From Maricaulis sp. (lineage in GTDB: Bacteria > Pseudomonadota > Alphaproteobacteria > Caulobacterales > Maricaulaceae), in assembly GCF_017642925.1 (NCBI RefSeq), contig NZ_JAEPOL010000005.1, positions 124,001-188,000 on the forward strand: a stretch of 64,000 bases of DNA. Direction: 5' to 3'. The notes beneath the pieces are model-generated. The model was not told the DNA's origin and did not search any database. It saw only the letters and a program-made list of their open reading frames with translations. Positions 36,352 to 45,028 of the stretch are shown here, piece by piece; positions within the stretch are counted from its first letter, which is position 1; every line of letters starts with the position of its first letter. The position numbers and the translations under genes were made by a program.

Positions 36352-36825
36352 ATGCGCTCCCTTATCTGCCTGATTGCGCTTGCATCCGTGACGGCCTGCG
36401 CCTCGACGCCGACCGCCTATCAGCCGATGGCCGGCGGCGATCGCGGTTATTCGGAAATGCGCATCGAACAGGACCGCTACCGCATCCGCTTTGCCGCCGG
36501 CAGCGATGCCTCCTTCCAGCTGGCCGAAGACTATGCCCTGCGCCGGGCGGCCGAGATCACCCTGCGCGACGGCGGCGACTGGTTCCTCGTGGTCGGCCGC
36601 GCCCGCGACGGCAATGACCGCGATCCGGTCGGCGTCGGCGGCTCGGTCGGCCAGACCTGGGGATCCGGCGGATTCCGCGCCTCAGGCGTCGGCATCGGGC
36701 TGCGCTTTGACGGCAGTGCGGGCGAAAAGGAAGTGATGCTGGAAATCGTCGTGCGGTCCGGCGAACGGCCGCAGGATCCGCAGGCTTATGATGCCCGCGC
36801 CATCCTGGACTTTGCACCGCGTTAG
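36352..36825 (+). CDS. CC0125/CC1285-family lipoprotein
   Basis: 157 residues. Signal MRSLICLIALASVTAC with Cys16 as lipidation site (VTAC), then ASTPTAYQP. The motif GYSEMRIEQDRYRIRFAAGS is that of the Caulobacter CC0125/CC1285 lipoproteins, whose function is unknown. Followed 8 bases later by the convergent MmcQ gene. Confidence 0.82.
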   Translation: MRSLICLIALASVTACASTPTAYQPMAGGDRGYSEMRIEQDRYRIRFAAGSDASFQLAEDYALRRAAEITLRDGGDWFLVVGRARDGNDRDPVGVGGSVGQTWGSGGFRASGVGIGLRFDGSAGEKEVMLEIVVRSGERPQDPQAYDARAILDFAPR

Positions 36826-36833
36826 CGGCGCGC

Positions 36834-37199
36834 CTACTCCGCCAGAAGGCCCAGCTCGCGCTGCTTCTTCTTGCTGAGACCGGACGCGACCAGCTCGTGC
36901 GACTTGGCGATATAGGCCTGAAGATCGCTATCCGGCAGGCCGGGCGTGTCATAGTGCTGGATCCAGCTCATCCCGCGCGAGGCGAGATAGGGCGCCGGGC
37001 GCAAGCCGGGCTGCTCCTGCAGGATTTCGAAGGAAAGCGGTGTGACTTTGAAGGTGATACCGGGATAGTCCCGCAATCCCCAGCCGCCGATGGCGAACAC
37101 CTTGCCGCCGACCTTCCAGACATTCGCATTCCCCCACTGCACCACATGCGTGGTGGCAGGCAATGAGGCGCAATAGGCGTTGAATTCGTCTTCGGTCAT
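36834..37199 (-). CDS. MmcQ/YjbR family protein
   Basis: 121 residues. The YjbR fold: VVQWGNANVWKVGGKVFAI, GITFKVTPLSFEIL and SHELVASGLSKKKQREL. Members resemble a CyaY-like DNA-binding fold, but the biological role is unknown. Last gene of a three-gene set with the HhH and BON-like proteins; 9 bases after the HhH gene. Confidence 0.86.
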   Translation of the reverse strand: MTEDEFNAYCASLPATTHVVQWGNANVWKVGGKVFAIGGWGLRDYPGITFKVTPLSFEILQEQPGLRPAPYLASRGMSWIQHYDTPGLPDSDLQAYIAKSHELVASGLSKKKQRELGLLAE

Positions 37200-37208
37200 G
37201 GCCGGATG

Positions 37209-37805
37209 TCAGCCGGCAAGATCGCGCGCCTGGCTGACCCAGTTGTCGCGCTCGATCCGGCCGCGGCCATTGATGCGATCGTCCCAGACTTCCACGTCGG
37301 ATTCGCTCCAGGCGGCGATCTGGGCGAAGGTCGTGACGCCGCCAGCCTTGAGCGCAGCTTCGGCCTTGGGACCCAGCCCCTTGATCCGGGTGAGATCGTC
37401 CTCGCCGGACACCTCCTCCGCCTTTGCCGGCGTCTCGGCGACAGCAGCGGGCTTCGGGGCAGCCTTTTTCGGGGCGGCCGGCTTGGGTGCGGTCGCCGGT
37501 TTGGCTTTCGCCTTCGGCCTGGGCGCAGCTTCAGCAGCAGGCTCGAGCTCGGACGCCTCAGGCGTCGCGGGCGCCGCCGGTGCGACCTGGGGCGCGGCCT
37601 CGGCAGACGGTGCGCTGCGGGCCGACGCCTCGCCGAGACGGCGAGCGAGATTCTCGTTCTCCTGACGCAGGCGGGCATTGTCGGCCTGGGCCTTATCGGC
37701 GTCGATGCTGCGCGCATCGCCGCTCCAGACGAGATAGCCCACCAGGAGCCCCAGTCCGGAGAAGATCACCAGCAGAACGCCCATTTGCCAGATCAGCCAG
37801 AACAT
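37209..37805 (-). CDS. Membrane-anchored helix-hairpin-helix protein
   Basis: 198 residues. An N-terminal helix (MFWLIWQMGVLLVIFSGLGL) anchors it; a coiled coil (ADNARLRQENENLARRL) follows, then a long Ala/Pro/Lys-rich linker. The C-terminus has an HhH motif, LTRIKGLGPKAEAALKAGGVTTFAQIAAW, as in proteins once described as flap-endonuclease-like; no nuclease residues are visible. It starts 3 bases after the preceding gene stop. Possibly tethers DNA or RNA to the membrane (inference). Confidence 0.78.
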   Translation of the reverse strand: MFWLIWQMGVLLVIFSGLGLLVGYLVWSGDARSIDADKAQADNARLRQENENLARRLGEASARSAPSAEAAPQVAPAAPATPEASELEPAAEAAPRPKAKAKPATAPKPAAPKKAAPKPAAVAETPAKAEEVSGEDDLTRIKGLGPKAEAALKAGGVTTFAQIAAWSESDVEVWDDRINGRGRIERDNWVSQARDLAG

Positions 37806-37808
37806 GCG

Positions 37809-38858
37809 TCAGTCCTCATTCGTCGAGATGGTGAATGATATCGCCGCATCCTGGTCCTGCACCAGTTCGACAGCGATACGCGGAGCTTCGGCGCCGCCGG
37901 CATCGACCAGCCGGCTCACCTCGGCAATGCGCGCCTGGTCCAGACCGGCCTGCACGGCTTCGCGCAGCACGCCGACCGTCAGGACCGCATCGGCAGGACA
38001 GGCGGCAAAGGCGCGCGCCACACGGCGCAGCGCAACGACCGTCAACGGGCTCGGCGCCGCACCGGCCCGGTCGAAGCGCAGATTCTCCGTACCCTGGGCC
38101 GCGCGCACAACGGCGGCACACCCGTTGACATCGGCGATGCGGCTGACCGTCGGTGCGCCTGCCGGCATGACGATCCAGGCGGCCTCATAGGGCTCGGGCA
38201 TGCTGGACAGCGCAGAGGCGACCGACTGGGCGATCTGCGGATTGGCGGCCTCACCGACCAGGGCGCCGGTTTCCGACTGCAGCACGATTGCACCCCGATC
38301 GAGCCGCGCCAGCTGGCCGAGCAGTCGCCGCGCCGCAGCTTCCCACTCCGGTGCGGCACCGCCGCCCGGAACAAGGGTGAGATCGGTATCCGCCCCGTTG
38401 GCAAAGGTTGTTTCGGCGAAGGACGCGATGGCCTCGCGGGCCGCCGCGTCGGTGGCGTCGCCGCGAATCAGCACCCGGCCATTTACCGCCATATCGGCCC
38501 GGAAAACGAATCCGTGCCGCAGGCGCGCTTCGACCGTCTCGTCCGTCACAGTGGTGACCCCGCCGGCCACCCGGCCGCCGGACCAGGTCGACGCCATCAC
38601 AGTCGCCAGGGCATCGTCACGCGCCGTGCCGCTGGGCGCAGCACCGGTCAGAATGGCGTGCTGCCCGTCGAAACGGACCGCCGCCCAGTCATGTCCACGC
38701 AGGCTCAACGCCTGCTCTGCATTGGCCGTAAGCCGGTCCTCGAGCGCGCGGATCGAAAACGGACCGACGCTCATTGCGAGGGCCGACACGGCAACCAGCC
38801 CGGCAATCGCTGCGAGGAGGATCCGGCGTTGTCTCGGTGTCGTGGCGAAAGTCGTCAT
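37809..38858 (-). CDS. Membrane-anchored protein with BON-like and OmpA-like parts
   Basis: 349 residues from MTTFATTPRQRR. One N-terminal membrane helix (about residues 15-37), then BON-like segments (IRALEDRLTANAEQALSL and GRVLIRGDATDAAAREAIAS) that recall the ArfA/OmpA type of cell-envelope proteins; the OmpA similarity is weak. Start chosen because it fits a downstream binding site better than the longer frame. Function unknown; envelope attachment is inferred. Confidence 0.6.
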   Translation of the reverse strand: MTTFATTPRQRRILLAAIAGLVAVSALAMSVGPFSIRALEDRLTANAEQALSLRGHDWAAVRFDGQHAILTGAAPSGTARDDALATVMASTWSGGRVAGGVTTVTDETVEARLRHGFVFRADMAVNGRVLIRGDATDAAAREAIASFAETTFANGADTDLTLVPGGGAAPEWEAAARRLLGQLARLDRGAIVLQSETGALVGEAANPQIAQSVASALSSMPEPYEAAWIVMPAGAPTVSRIADVNGCAAVVRAAQGTENLRFDRAGAAPSPLTVVALRRVARAFAACPADAVLTVGVLREAVQAGLDQARIAEVSRLVDAGGAEAPRIAVELVQDQDAAISFTISTNED

Positions 38859-39011
38859 TGCGTGAAAAACCGTCCCGCGGAGCATACAACCGACAGATAT
38901 CGGCGGTTTCAGGGCAAGCCTGCACCGGAATTACCATTAAAAATTCGGCATCTCCAGAGGGCAAACCCCAGATTGGGCACTCGATTGCCGCAACGCACAA
39001 ACGCAGCGGCG

Positions 39012-39046
39012 AAAAAGAAGAGGGCCGCAGCACCGGCTGCGGCCCT
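39012..39046 (-). terminator. Intrinsic terminator after the TonB-dependent receptor gene
   Basis: A perfect 10-bp GC-rich stem (39021-39030 with 39037-39046) with a 6-base loop is followed on the minus strand by CTTCTTTTTC. It follows the receptor stop by about 24 bases. Confidence 0.8.
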
Positions 39047-39070
39047 CCCCTGTTCGGATTGCGCAGCCGG

Positions 39071-41620
39071 TTAGCGGCGGACGCGCAGGGTCACGCCATA
39101 GGTCCGCGGACGGCCCAGGAAGGCGTTGAAGGAACCGGACTGGAACGGTGCATCGAAGCCGACCTGGATGTAGTCCTCGTCGGTGATGTTCTGGCTCCAC
39201 AGTTCCAGGTTCCAGCTGTCATCGACCGCGCCGATACCGACACGGGCGTTGAACAGGGCATAACCGTCCTGGATCTTTTCCGGGTCGAGGTCGGAACCGG
39301 TGTTCTGCTCCGACATCCAGCGGCCGTCGAGGTGGGCCAGCCAGCCCATGCCGTTCTCGAACGTGCCTTCATAGGTGATCGCGCCGGAGGCATACCATTC
39401 CGGAGCGAGCGAGAAGTTCTGGCCCGACAGACGGTCCACGTCCGGCGTACCGGTGGCGGGGAACTCGTCATAGGTGGCGTCGGCATAGGTGACACCGCCC
39501 TGCAGGGTCAGACCGTCAATCTCGCGCGGCAGCCACAGCAGTTCCAGCTCAGCACCCTGGGTGGAGGCACCCGGGATCGACGTCACGAAGAAGCCGATGC
39601 CGTTGAACGTGTTCAGCTGGTAGTTCTCGAACTCCGAGGAGAAGAGATAGAAGTTGGCCAGCACGCTGTCATTGGCCCACTCGGTCTTGATACCGATTTC
39701 GAAGCTGTCGACCGTCTCCGCGTCGAAGGAGGCCGGATAGAGCTCCGGATTGGCAATGACGGCTTCGAAGTCCACCGCGTTGCTGCCGGCCTGAGTGAAG
39801 CGGTCGAGGTTGAAACCGCCAGCCTTGTAGCCGCGCGAATACGTGCCGTACATCAGCAGGTCTTCGTTGAAGCGGTGCGACAGCGAGAGCAGGCCCGACA
39901 TCTCCTCTTCCTCAAGCGACTGCGTGTGGTCGATCATGGAATAGACGTCGCGGCTCTGCGGCAGGCACGAGAAAGTGCCGAACTGGGCCAGCGTTGCCCC
40001 CGGCAGACCGGTCGCGCCGGACAGGGCGCCAAGCAGGGCCTGGTTACCCGGCGAAGCGAAGTTGAGGGCCGGACCGAAAGCGTGTTCCCACACCGCACAG
40101 GCCGGGCTGTCGCTGTCGCTCCAGTCGAAGGTCGCCGTCTTCTCGGTCGAGGTGTAGCGCAGACCGAAGGTCAGGTCCGTCGCGTCCGTCATGTGCCACG
40201 TATTGTGGGTGAAGAAGGACAGGGCCTCGGCTTCCTGATTGTAATAATCGCCGCCGGAATTCCACGCACCGGCCGGAATGGCTTGGCCCGGCGCCAGCGG
40301 GGAGAAGCCCGGGACCGGGTTTCCGAACGCAGCCGAGACAGCCGCCACGCCATTGGCGAGGTCGGCCACGGTCGTTGCGGAGGCACCGCCGGAGGCGAGC
40401 AGCGACAGGAAGGGTTCGAAGGCCGCACCGACGACGATGCTGTCACGGCGTTCCAGGGTTTCGTCGGAGAAATAGGTACCGACCATCCAGTCGAAATTCT
40501 CGGTCGCACCGGACAGGCGCGCCTCGAAGGTCGTCACACCGACGTCGACCGTGTTGTCTTCCGGCAGGCGGTAGACGATGTCGGCGCCGGTGAAGTCGAC
40601 GTCCTGGCCGCTGGTGATGCCGAAGGAACGGTCAGAGGCGATCACGGTCAGGTCGAAATTCTCGAACGCCCAGTTCAACTCGCCGGAGAAACCGTAGTCC
40701 TCGATCTGCTGCAGCGTGGTGCGGTTCGCCTGGACGACGCGGCTGAACGGATCTTCCTGGCCCGGCAGCGGACGGCCGCCCGGCTGCAGGGCATTGATGA
40801 TGCCGGCCGTCGGACCGGAGACGATTGCCGCACCGACACAGCAATCCTCGTCACGGTCGGTATAGTCGGCGCTGAGCAGCAGGTTCACATCGTCGGAGAT
40901 GTCGAACAGGAGCTGGCCGTTGATCGTGTAGAAATCCTGGTTGGCATCCTCGGTCTCGCTGCGCGGACCGTTGAAGGTCTCGACCGACTGGAAGCCGTCA
41001 CGCGCGCGGCGGGCGACATAGATACGGCCGGCAACATTCTCGGAGAGGCCGCCGGTCATGCCGCCGGCAACGCCCCAGCCATCGGCTTCGCCGCCGGACA
41101 GGGTGGCTTCGGCATGGGCGCCGAACTCGTATTCCGGACGCTTGGTGACGACGTTGATGATACCGGCGGAAGTGTTGGCGCCGAACAGCGTACCTTGCGG
41201 GCCGCGCAGCACTTCGATGCGCTCGATTTCGCCGAGATCGCCGAAGCCGACACCGTTACGGGCGCGCGGCACGCCGTTGATGACGACGCCGACTGAGGAT
41301 TCGAGACCCGGGTTGTCACCCACGGTACCGATGCCGCGGATACGGGCGGTCGTCTGGAACTCGTTCGAGGTCGAGGTGACGTTCAGGCCAGGCGCGATAA
41401 CGGCGAGGTCTTTGAGGTCGCGAACGCCGGCATTGGTGAGGAGTTCCTCGTTGTACGCCGTAACGGCGACCGGAACGTCCTGGATGCCTTCTTCGCGTTT
41501 CTGAGCCGTGACGGTGATGACATCGACCGTGCGGCCTTCATTCTGGGCCGCGGCGTGACCGGCCGTCAGCGCAGCCGCCGAGGCGGCGGCGAACAGAATC
41601 GTGCGCTTCGTGAGTGACAT
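39071..41620 (-). CDS. TonB-dependent outer-membrane receptor
   Basis: 849 residues. Signal peptide ending GHAAAQ; a TonB box-like DVITVTAQKREE; plug domain with IEVLRGPQGTLFGANTSAGIINVVTKRP; and a C-terminal beta barrel ending in the aromatic-tailed TYGVTLRVRR. The plug motifs are of the common Caulobacterales type. It imports an unknown substrate (complexed metal, oligosaccharide or peptide) using energy from TonB. A hairpin sits in its 5' leader at 41641-41658. Divergent from a secreted S9 peptidase. Confidence 0.94.
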   Translation of the reverse strand: MSLTKRTILFAAASAAALTAGHAAAQNEGRTVDVITVTAQKREEGIQDVPVAVTAYNEELLTNAGVRDLKDLAVIAPGLNVTSTSNEFQTTARIRGIGTVGDNPGLESSVGVVINGVPRARNGVGFGDLGEIERIEVLRGPQGTLFGANTSAGIINVVTKRPEYEFGAHAEATLSGGEADGWGVAGGMTGGLSENVAGRIYVARRARDGFQSVETFNGPRSETEDANQDFYTINGQLLFDISDDVNLLLSADYTDRDEDCCVGAAIVSGPTAGIINALQPGGRPLPGQEDPFSRVVQANRTTLQQIEDYGFSGELNWAFENFDLTVIASDRSFGITSGQDVDFTGADIVYRLPEDNTVDVGVTTFEARLSGATENFDWMVGTYFSDETLERRDSIVVGAAFEPFLSLLASGGASATTVADLANGVAAVSAAFGNPVPGFSPLAPGQAIPAGAWNSGGDYYNQEAEALSFFTHNTWHMTDATDLTFGLRYTSTEKTATFDWSDSDSPACAVWEHAFGPALNFASPGNQALLGALSGATGLPGATLAQFGTFSCLPQSRDVYSMIDHTQSLEEEEMSGLLSLSHRFNEDLLMYGTYSRGYKAGGFNLDRFTQAGSNAVDFEAVIANPELYPASFDAETVDSFEIGIKTEWANDSVLANFYLFSSEFENYQLNTFNGIGFFVTSIPGASTQGAELELLWLPREIDGLTLQGGVTYADATYDEFPATGTPDVDRLSGQNFSLAPEWYASGAITYEGTFENGMGWLAHLDGRWMSEQNTGSDLDPEKIQDGYALFNARVGIGAVDDSWNLELWSQNITDEDYIQVGFDAPFQSGSFNAFLGRPRTYGVTLRVRR

Positions 41621-41640
41621 GCTTTAACTACCTCCCGTAT

Positions 41641-41658
41641 CGGCGGTCATTGCCGCCG
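41641..41658 (-). promoter_or_regulatory. Hairpin in the 5' leader of the receptor gene
   Basis: A perfect 6-bp GC inverted repeat with a 6-base loop (CGGCGG...CCGCCG) lies just before the ribosome binding site GGGAGGTAG of the receptor. On the plus strand it is followed by GTTTTGTTTT. It could be a small terminator read in the plus direction or an RNA control element for the receptor. Confidence 0.4.
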
Positions 41659-41893
41659 TTTTGTTTTGAACGCGGACGAGCCGACGCCGTCCGGTTCTTC
41701 TCCGAACACTTCTCGATATACCGGGTCGGCCCGGGCTGAAAAGGCGCGATGGCCGCCTGCAGACCGGCAGAACGCTTTGCGTGTCGGTTTTCCACCGCCA
41801 TGTTGCAGGACTGTCACATCACAACCCGCAGCAGCGCCATTGCTGGCGCCTCGAAGGCGGGCTTAGATGGCCGGGTATTCGAGGAGACCGCGC

Positions 41894-43963
41894 GTGATCA
41901 AGACGACAAGCTGTGTACTGGCCCTCATGGCCATCGCCCTTCCCGCCTCTGCCCAGGCCATCCGGCCCCTGTCCCAGGAAGACGTGTTCCGCCTGGAAGC
42001 CGCCGCCGATCCGCAGATCGCTCCGGATGGCGGTATGGTCGCCTATGTCCGCCGCAGCAATGACATCGCCACCGACCGCACGCGCAGCTCGATCTGGGTC
42101 GTCGGCGCCGATGGCAGCGGCCACCGCCAGCTCATTTCCGGAGAAGGCGAGACCGGCAGTCCGCGCTGGTCGCCCGACGGCTCGCGACTGGCCTATGTCC
42201 GCACGCACGACGAGACGACGACGCTGGAAGTCCTGACACTTGCGGACGGCGCCGCACGCACCCTGACGACACTCCCCGCCGGCCAGTCCGGCCTGGCCTG
42301 GTCGCCGGACGGAACACAGCTGGCCTGGGCCGCTTTCCGGCCGTCTGCCGGGCCGGCCGCTGCGGCCCTGCCCGAACGCACCGAAGACATGGACTGGGCG
42401 GCCGGCGCCCAGGTCGAGGAACGCCTCTCCTTCCGCTTCGACGGAGCCGGCGAACTGCCCATGGGCCGCCAGCAGCTTTTCGTGATCGATCTGGCCGGCG
42501 GTGAACCGAGGCAACTGACCGATGACGAAGCCGGCGCCGGCGGCGATTTCGCCTGGTCGGCCGATGGCAGCGCGCTCTACTTCTCCGCCGACCGCCGTCC
42601 CGACAATGGCGCCCTCGCCCCGGACAGCGAGCTGCACCGGGTCGACCTGGCCACCGGCGAAATCGAGACCCTGACCGGACGCACCGGTCCCGACACCACG
42701 CCCCGCCCCTCGCCCGACGGCACGCAGCTGGCCTGGCTGGGCTATGACGATCACCGGATGGGCTATCACAATGTCGAGCTTTACGTCGCCGGTCCGGATG
42801 GAACCGAGCCGCGTTCAGTAACTGCAGAACTCGACCGGTCGGTCTCGGCGCCGCAATGGAGCGCAGACGGCCGCATGATCTACTTCCTGTACGATGATTC
42901 CGGCCAGACCCGTCTTGCGCGGACCAATCTGGAAGGCCATATCGAGATCGGTCTGGACGACCTCACCCCGCCGACCTTCGGCCGTCCCTATACCGGCGGC
43001 AGTTTCTCGGTGTCGATGAATGGGCGAATAGCCGCGACAGTCGGGTCATCCATACGTCCCCCGGACGTGATCCTTATGTCACCGCTCGGTGATACGCACG
43101 TGCTCACTTCGCTCAACGAAGATGTCCTAGCGGAGATCGATCTGGCCCCGGCCGAGGAAATCCACTGGGCCTCGCCGCATGACGGTCTCGATATCGAGGG
43201 ATGGGTGCTCTACCCGCCCGGTTTCGACCCCGCACGCGAATGGCCGATGATCCTGGAAATCCATGGCGGCCCCTTCTCCGCGTACGGTCCGACCTTCTCG
43301 GCCGAGCTGCGGCTGATGGCGGCTGCGGGCTATGTCGTCGTCTACACCAATCCGCGCGGCTCGACGAGCTATGGCTACGACTTCGCCAACCTGATCCACC
43401 ACGACTATCCCGGCCATGACTATGACGATCTGATGGGCGCGGTGGACCACATGATCGGCCGCGGCTTCATCGACGAGGACCGGCTGTTCGTGACCGGCGG
43501 TTCGGGCGGCGGCGTGCTGACGGCCTGGATCATCGGCAATACTGACCGTTTCGCAGCCGCCGCCGTCGTGAAGCCGGTGATCAACTGGACCAGCTTCGTG
43601 CTCTATTCCGACCTGCCGCAATTCTTCTACCGCTACTGGTTCGCCAGCGCGCCCTGGGAAGACCCGGAGGAATACTGGCGCCGGTCACCGCTGTCGCTTG
43701 TCGGCAATGTCGAGACCCCGACGCTGATGATGGTCGGCGGTGCCGATCTGCGCACGCCGCGAGCGGAGACAGAGCAATACTATTCCGCCCTCCACCTCAA
43801 CGGCGTGCCGACCCGGCTGGTGGTGATCCCGGACAGCTATCACGGCATCTCGAACTCGCGCCCCAGCCGCCTGCTCACCAAGGTCGCGGAAATCCTGCGC
43901 TGGTTCGGGGAATTCGATCCGGCGAAAGAGGACGTGGTGACGGATGGAGGAACCGCGGAGTAG
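41894..43963 (+). CDS. Secreted S9-family serine peptidase (prolyl oligopeptidase type), GTG start
   Basis: 689 residues from GTG 41894, with GAGGAG upstream; the in-frame ATG at 41867 gives a poor signal. Signal peptide ending LPASAQA. An N-terminal propeller (repeated SPDG/WSPDGTQLAW motifs) precedes the catalytic alpha/beta hydrolase domain: nucleophile TGGSGGGVLT, Asp in GGADLRTP and His in SYHGIS. Acylaminoacyl-peptidase-like dipeptide/oligopeptide hydrolase in the periplasm. Divergent from the TonB receptor, so it may process substrates taken up through it (inference). Confidence 0.92.
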   Translation: MIKTTSCVLALMAIALPASAQAIRPLSQEDVFRLEAAADPQIAPDGGMVAYVRRSNDIATDRTRSSIWVVGADGSGHRQLISGEGETGSPRWSPDGSRLAYVRTHDETTTLEVLTLADGAARTLTTLPAGQSGLAWSPDGTQLAWAAFRPSAGPAAAALPERTEDMDWAAGAQVEERLSFRFDGAGELPMGRQQLFVIDLAGGEPRQLTDDEAGAGGDFAWSADGSALYFSADRRPDNGALAPDSELHRVDLATGEIETLTGRTGPDTTPRPSPDGTQLAWLGYDDHRMGYHNVELYVAGPDGTEPRSVTAELDRSVSAPQWSADGRMIYFLYDDSGQTRLARTNLEGHIEIGLDDLTPPTFGRPYTGGSFSVSMNGRIAATVGSSIRPPDVILMSPLGDTHVLTSLNEDVLAEIDLAPAEEIHWASPHDGLDIEGWVLYPPGFDPAREWPMILEIHGGPFSAYGPTFSAELRLMAAAGYVVVYTNPRGSTSYGYDFANLIHHDYPGHDYDDLMGAVDHMIGRGFIDEDRLFVTGGSGGGVLTAWIIGNTDRFAAAAVVKPVINWTSFVLYSDLPQFFYRYWFASAPWEDPEEYWRRSPLSLVGNVETPTLMMVGGADLRTPRAETEQYYSALHLNGVPTRLVVIPDSYHGISNSRPSRLLTKVAEILRWFGEFDPAKEDVVTDGGTAE

Positions 43964-44213
43964 AAGCGGACGCTTAATCGCGACCAGAGGAATATAGGGA
44001 TAGCAAAAATCTGACAGCAAATCGCCTTCTTGTCGTATTTATCGCAAGATTCACAATCTGGACTAGTCGTCAGCGCCTTGGCTGACCCTTATAATGCTTC
44101 TTCTCGTGGCCACATTGACCGCGCCCTAAACCATGTAAAACAGGGTTCAAAGTGGCAGCGGTAAACGCCGTCGGACCAAGCACGAAAACGACGCAAGTCC
44201 TCTGCCCCAACCA
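43964..44213. other. Part of the 411-base intergenic region before the GST gene, nothing recognised
   Basis: No gene is supported. The sequence is less GC-rich than its neighbours. The rest of the interval, 44214-44337, holds a large inverted repeat described separately. Confidence 0.5.
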
Positions 44214-44337
44214 CCGTCATCCCCCGGCTTGTCCGGGGGATCTCTGCCCTCCGGTTGGCAAGGAAGCTGTGTCAGCTCATATCCCAGGCTCGCAGGCAGG
44301 TTAGCTGAGGTCCCCCGGACAAGCCGGGGGATGACGG
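44214..44337. repeat. Perfect 27-bp inverted repeat with 70-base spacer
   Basis: The left arm, 44214-44240, and the right arm, 44311-44337, are exact reverse complements. Each arm is itself nearly palindromic (CCCCCGG-CTTGT-CCGGGGG). No ORF or transposase lies between. It resembles an intergenic repeat or small non-autonomous element; other copies could be checked only outside this window. Confidence 0.8.
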
Positions 44338-44374
44338 AGCCTTATGGACCTTCCGGGACACGTACCGGAGGTAC

Positions 44375-45004
44375 CTACGCCTCCGCGCTGGGCCGGGCGC
44401 CGACCGTCGCCCGCCACTGGGCGAGATGGGTGAGCGTGTCGGCCGGCTTCAGCTTGATCCAGCCGGCAAAGTCCACGAACACAAAGGCCGCGATATCGGC
44501 AGCACTGAAATGCTCGCCGGCGAGATAGGGCACCTCCGCCAGACGCGCGTCGAGCACCTGGAAGAAGGCTTCGGCGCGGGCCCGGCCGCGCTCGACCAGT
44601 TCGGGCACCTGGGCATAGCGCTCCGGTCCGGTGATCGAGGAATCCTTGAAGAATTCGGAGCGGTTGCGCAGGGCCTCCGCGACGCCGAGCAGCCCCTCGC
44701 CCTCGGCCCGCGACATCCATTCGGCGACCAGCGCCTTCTCGACCGGTGTCGTGCCCAGAAGCGGCGGATCGGGAAAGACTTCCTCCAGATAGCGCGCGAT
44801 CGAGGTGTTGTCGCTGAGCACCGTACCGTCATCGAGGACGAGGGCCGGGACCGTGCAGCGCGGATTGACGGCCCGGTAGGCCGGCTCGAACTGGGCCTTC
44901 ACACCCAGATCGACTTGCTCGGTTTCGATCCCGATGCCCTTTTCGGCCATGAAGATGCGGGCGCGGCGCGGACTGGGCGCCGCGCGATAATCGTAGAATT
45001 TCAT
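44375..45004 (-). CDS. Glutathione S-transferase family protein
   Basis: 209 residues. Thioredoxin-like N-terminal domain (MKFYDYRAAPSPRRARIFMAEKG, with Ser at the catalytic position, CTVPALVLDDG, DNTSIARYLEE) and an all-helical C-terminal domain. Substrate unknown. Confidence 0.9.
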   Translation of the reverse strand: MKFYDYRAAPSPRRARIFMAEKGIGIETEQVDLGVKAQFEPAYRAVNPRCTVPALVLDDGTVLSDNTSIARYLEEVFPDPPLLGTTPVEKALVAEWMSRAEGEGLLGVAEALRNRSEFFKDSSITGPERYAQVPELVERGRARAEAFFQVLDARLAEVPYLAGEHFSAADIAAFVFVDFAGWIKLKPADTLTHLAQWRATVGARPSAEA

Positions 45005-45028
45005 CGGTTTATCCTGACTGCCTGCTGA

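Noticed and set aside
38774-41296. An 840-residue plus-strand frame opposite the TonB receptor
   Set aside because: Antisense shadow of a receptor with clear plug and barrel motifs; composition is Arg/Gly/Val-rich with no signal or domain.
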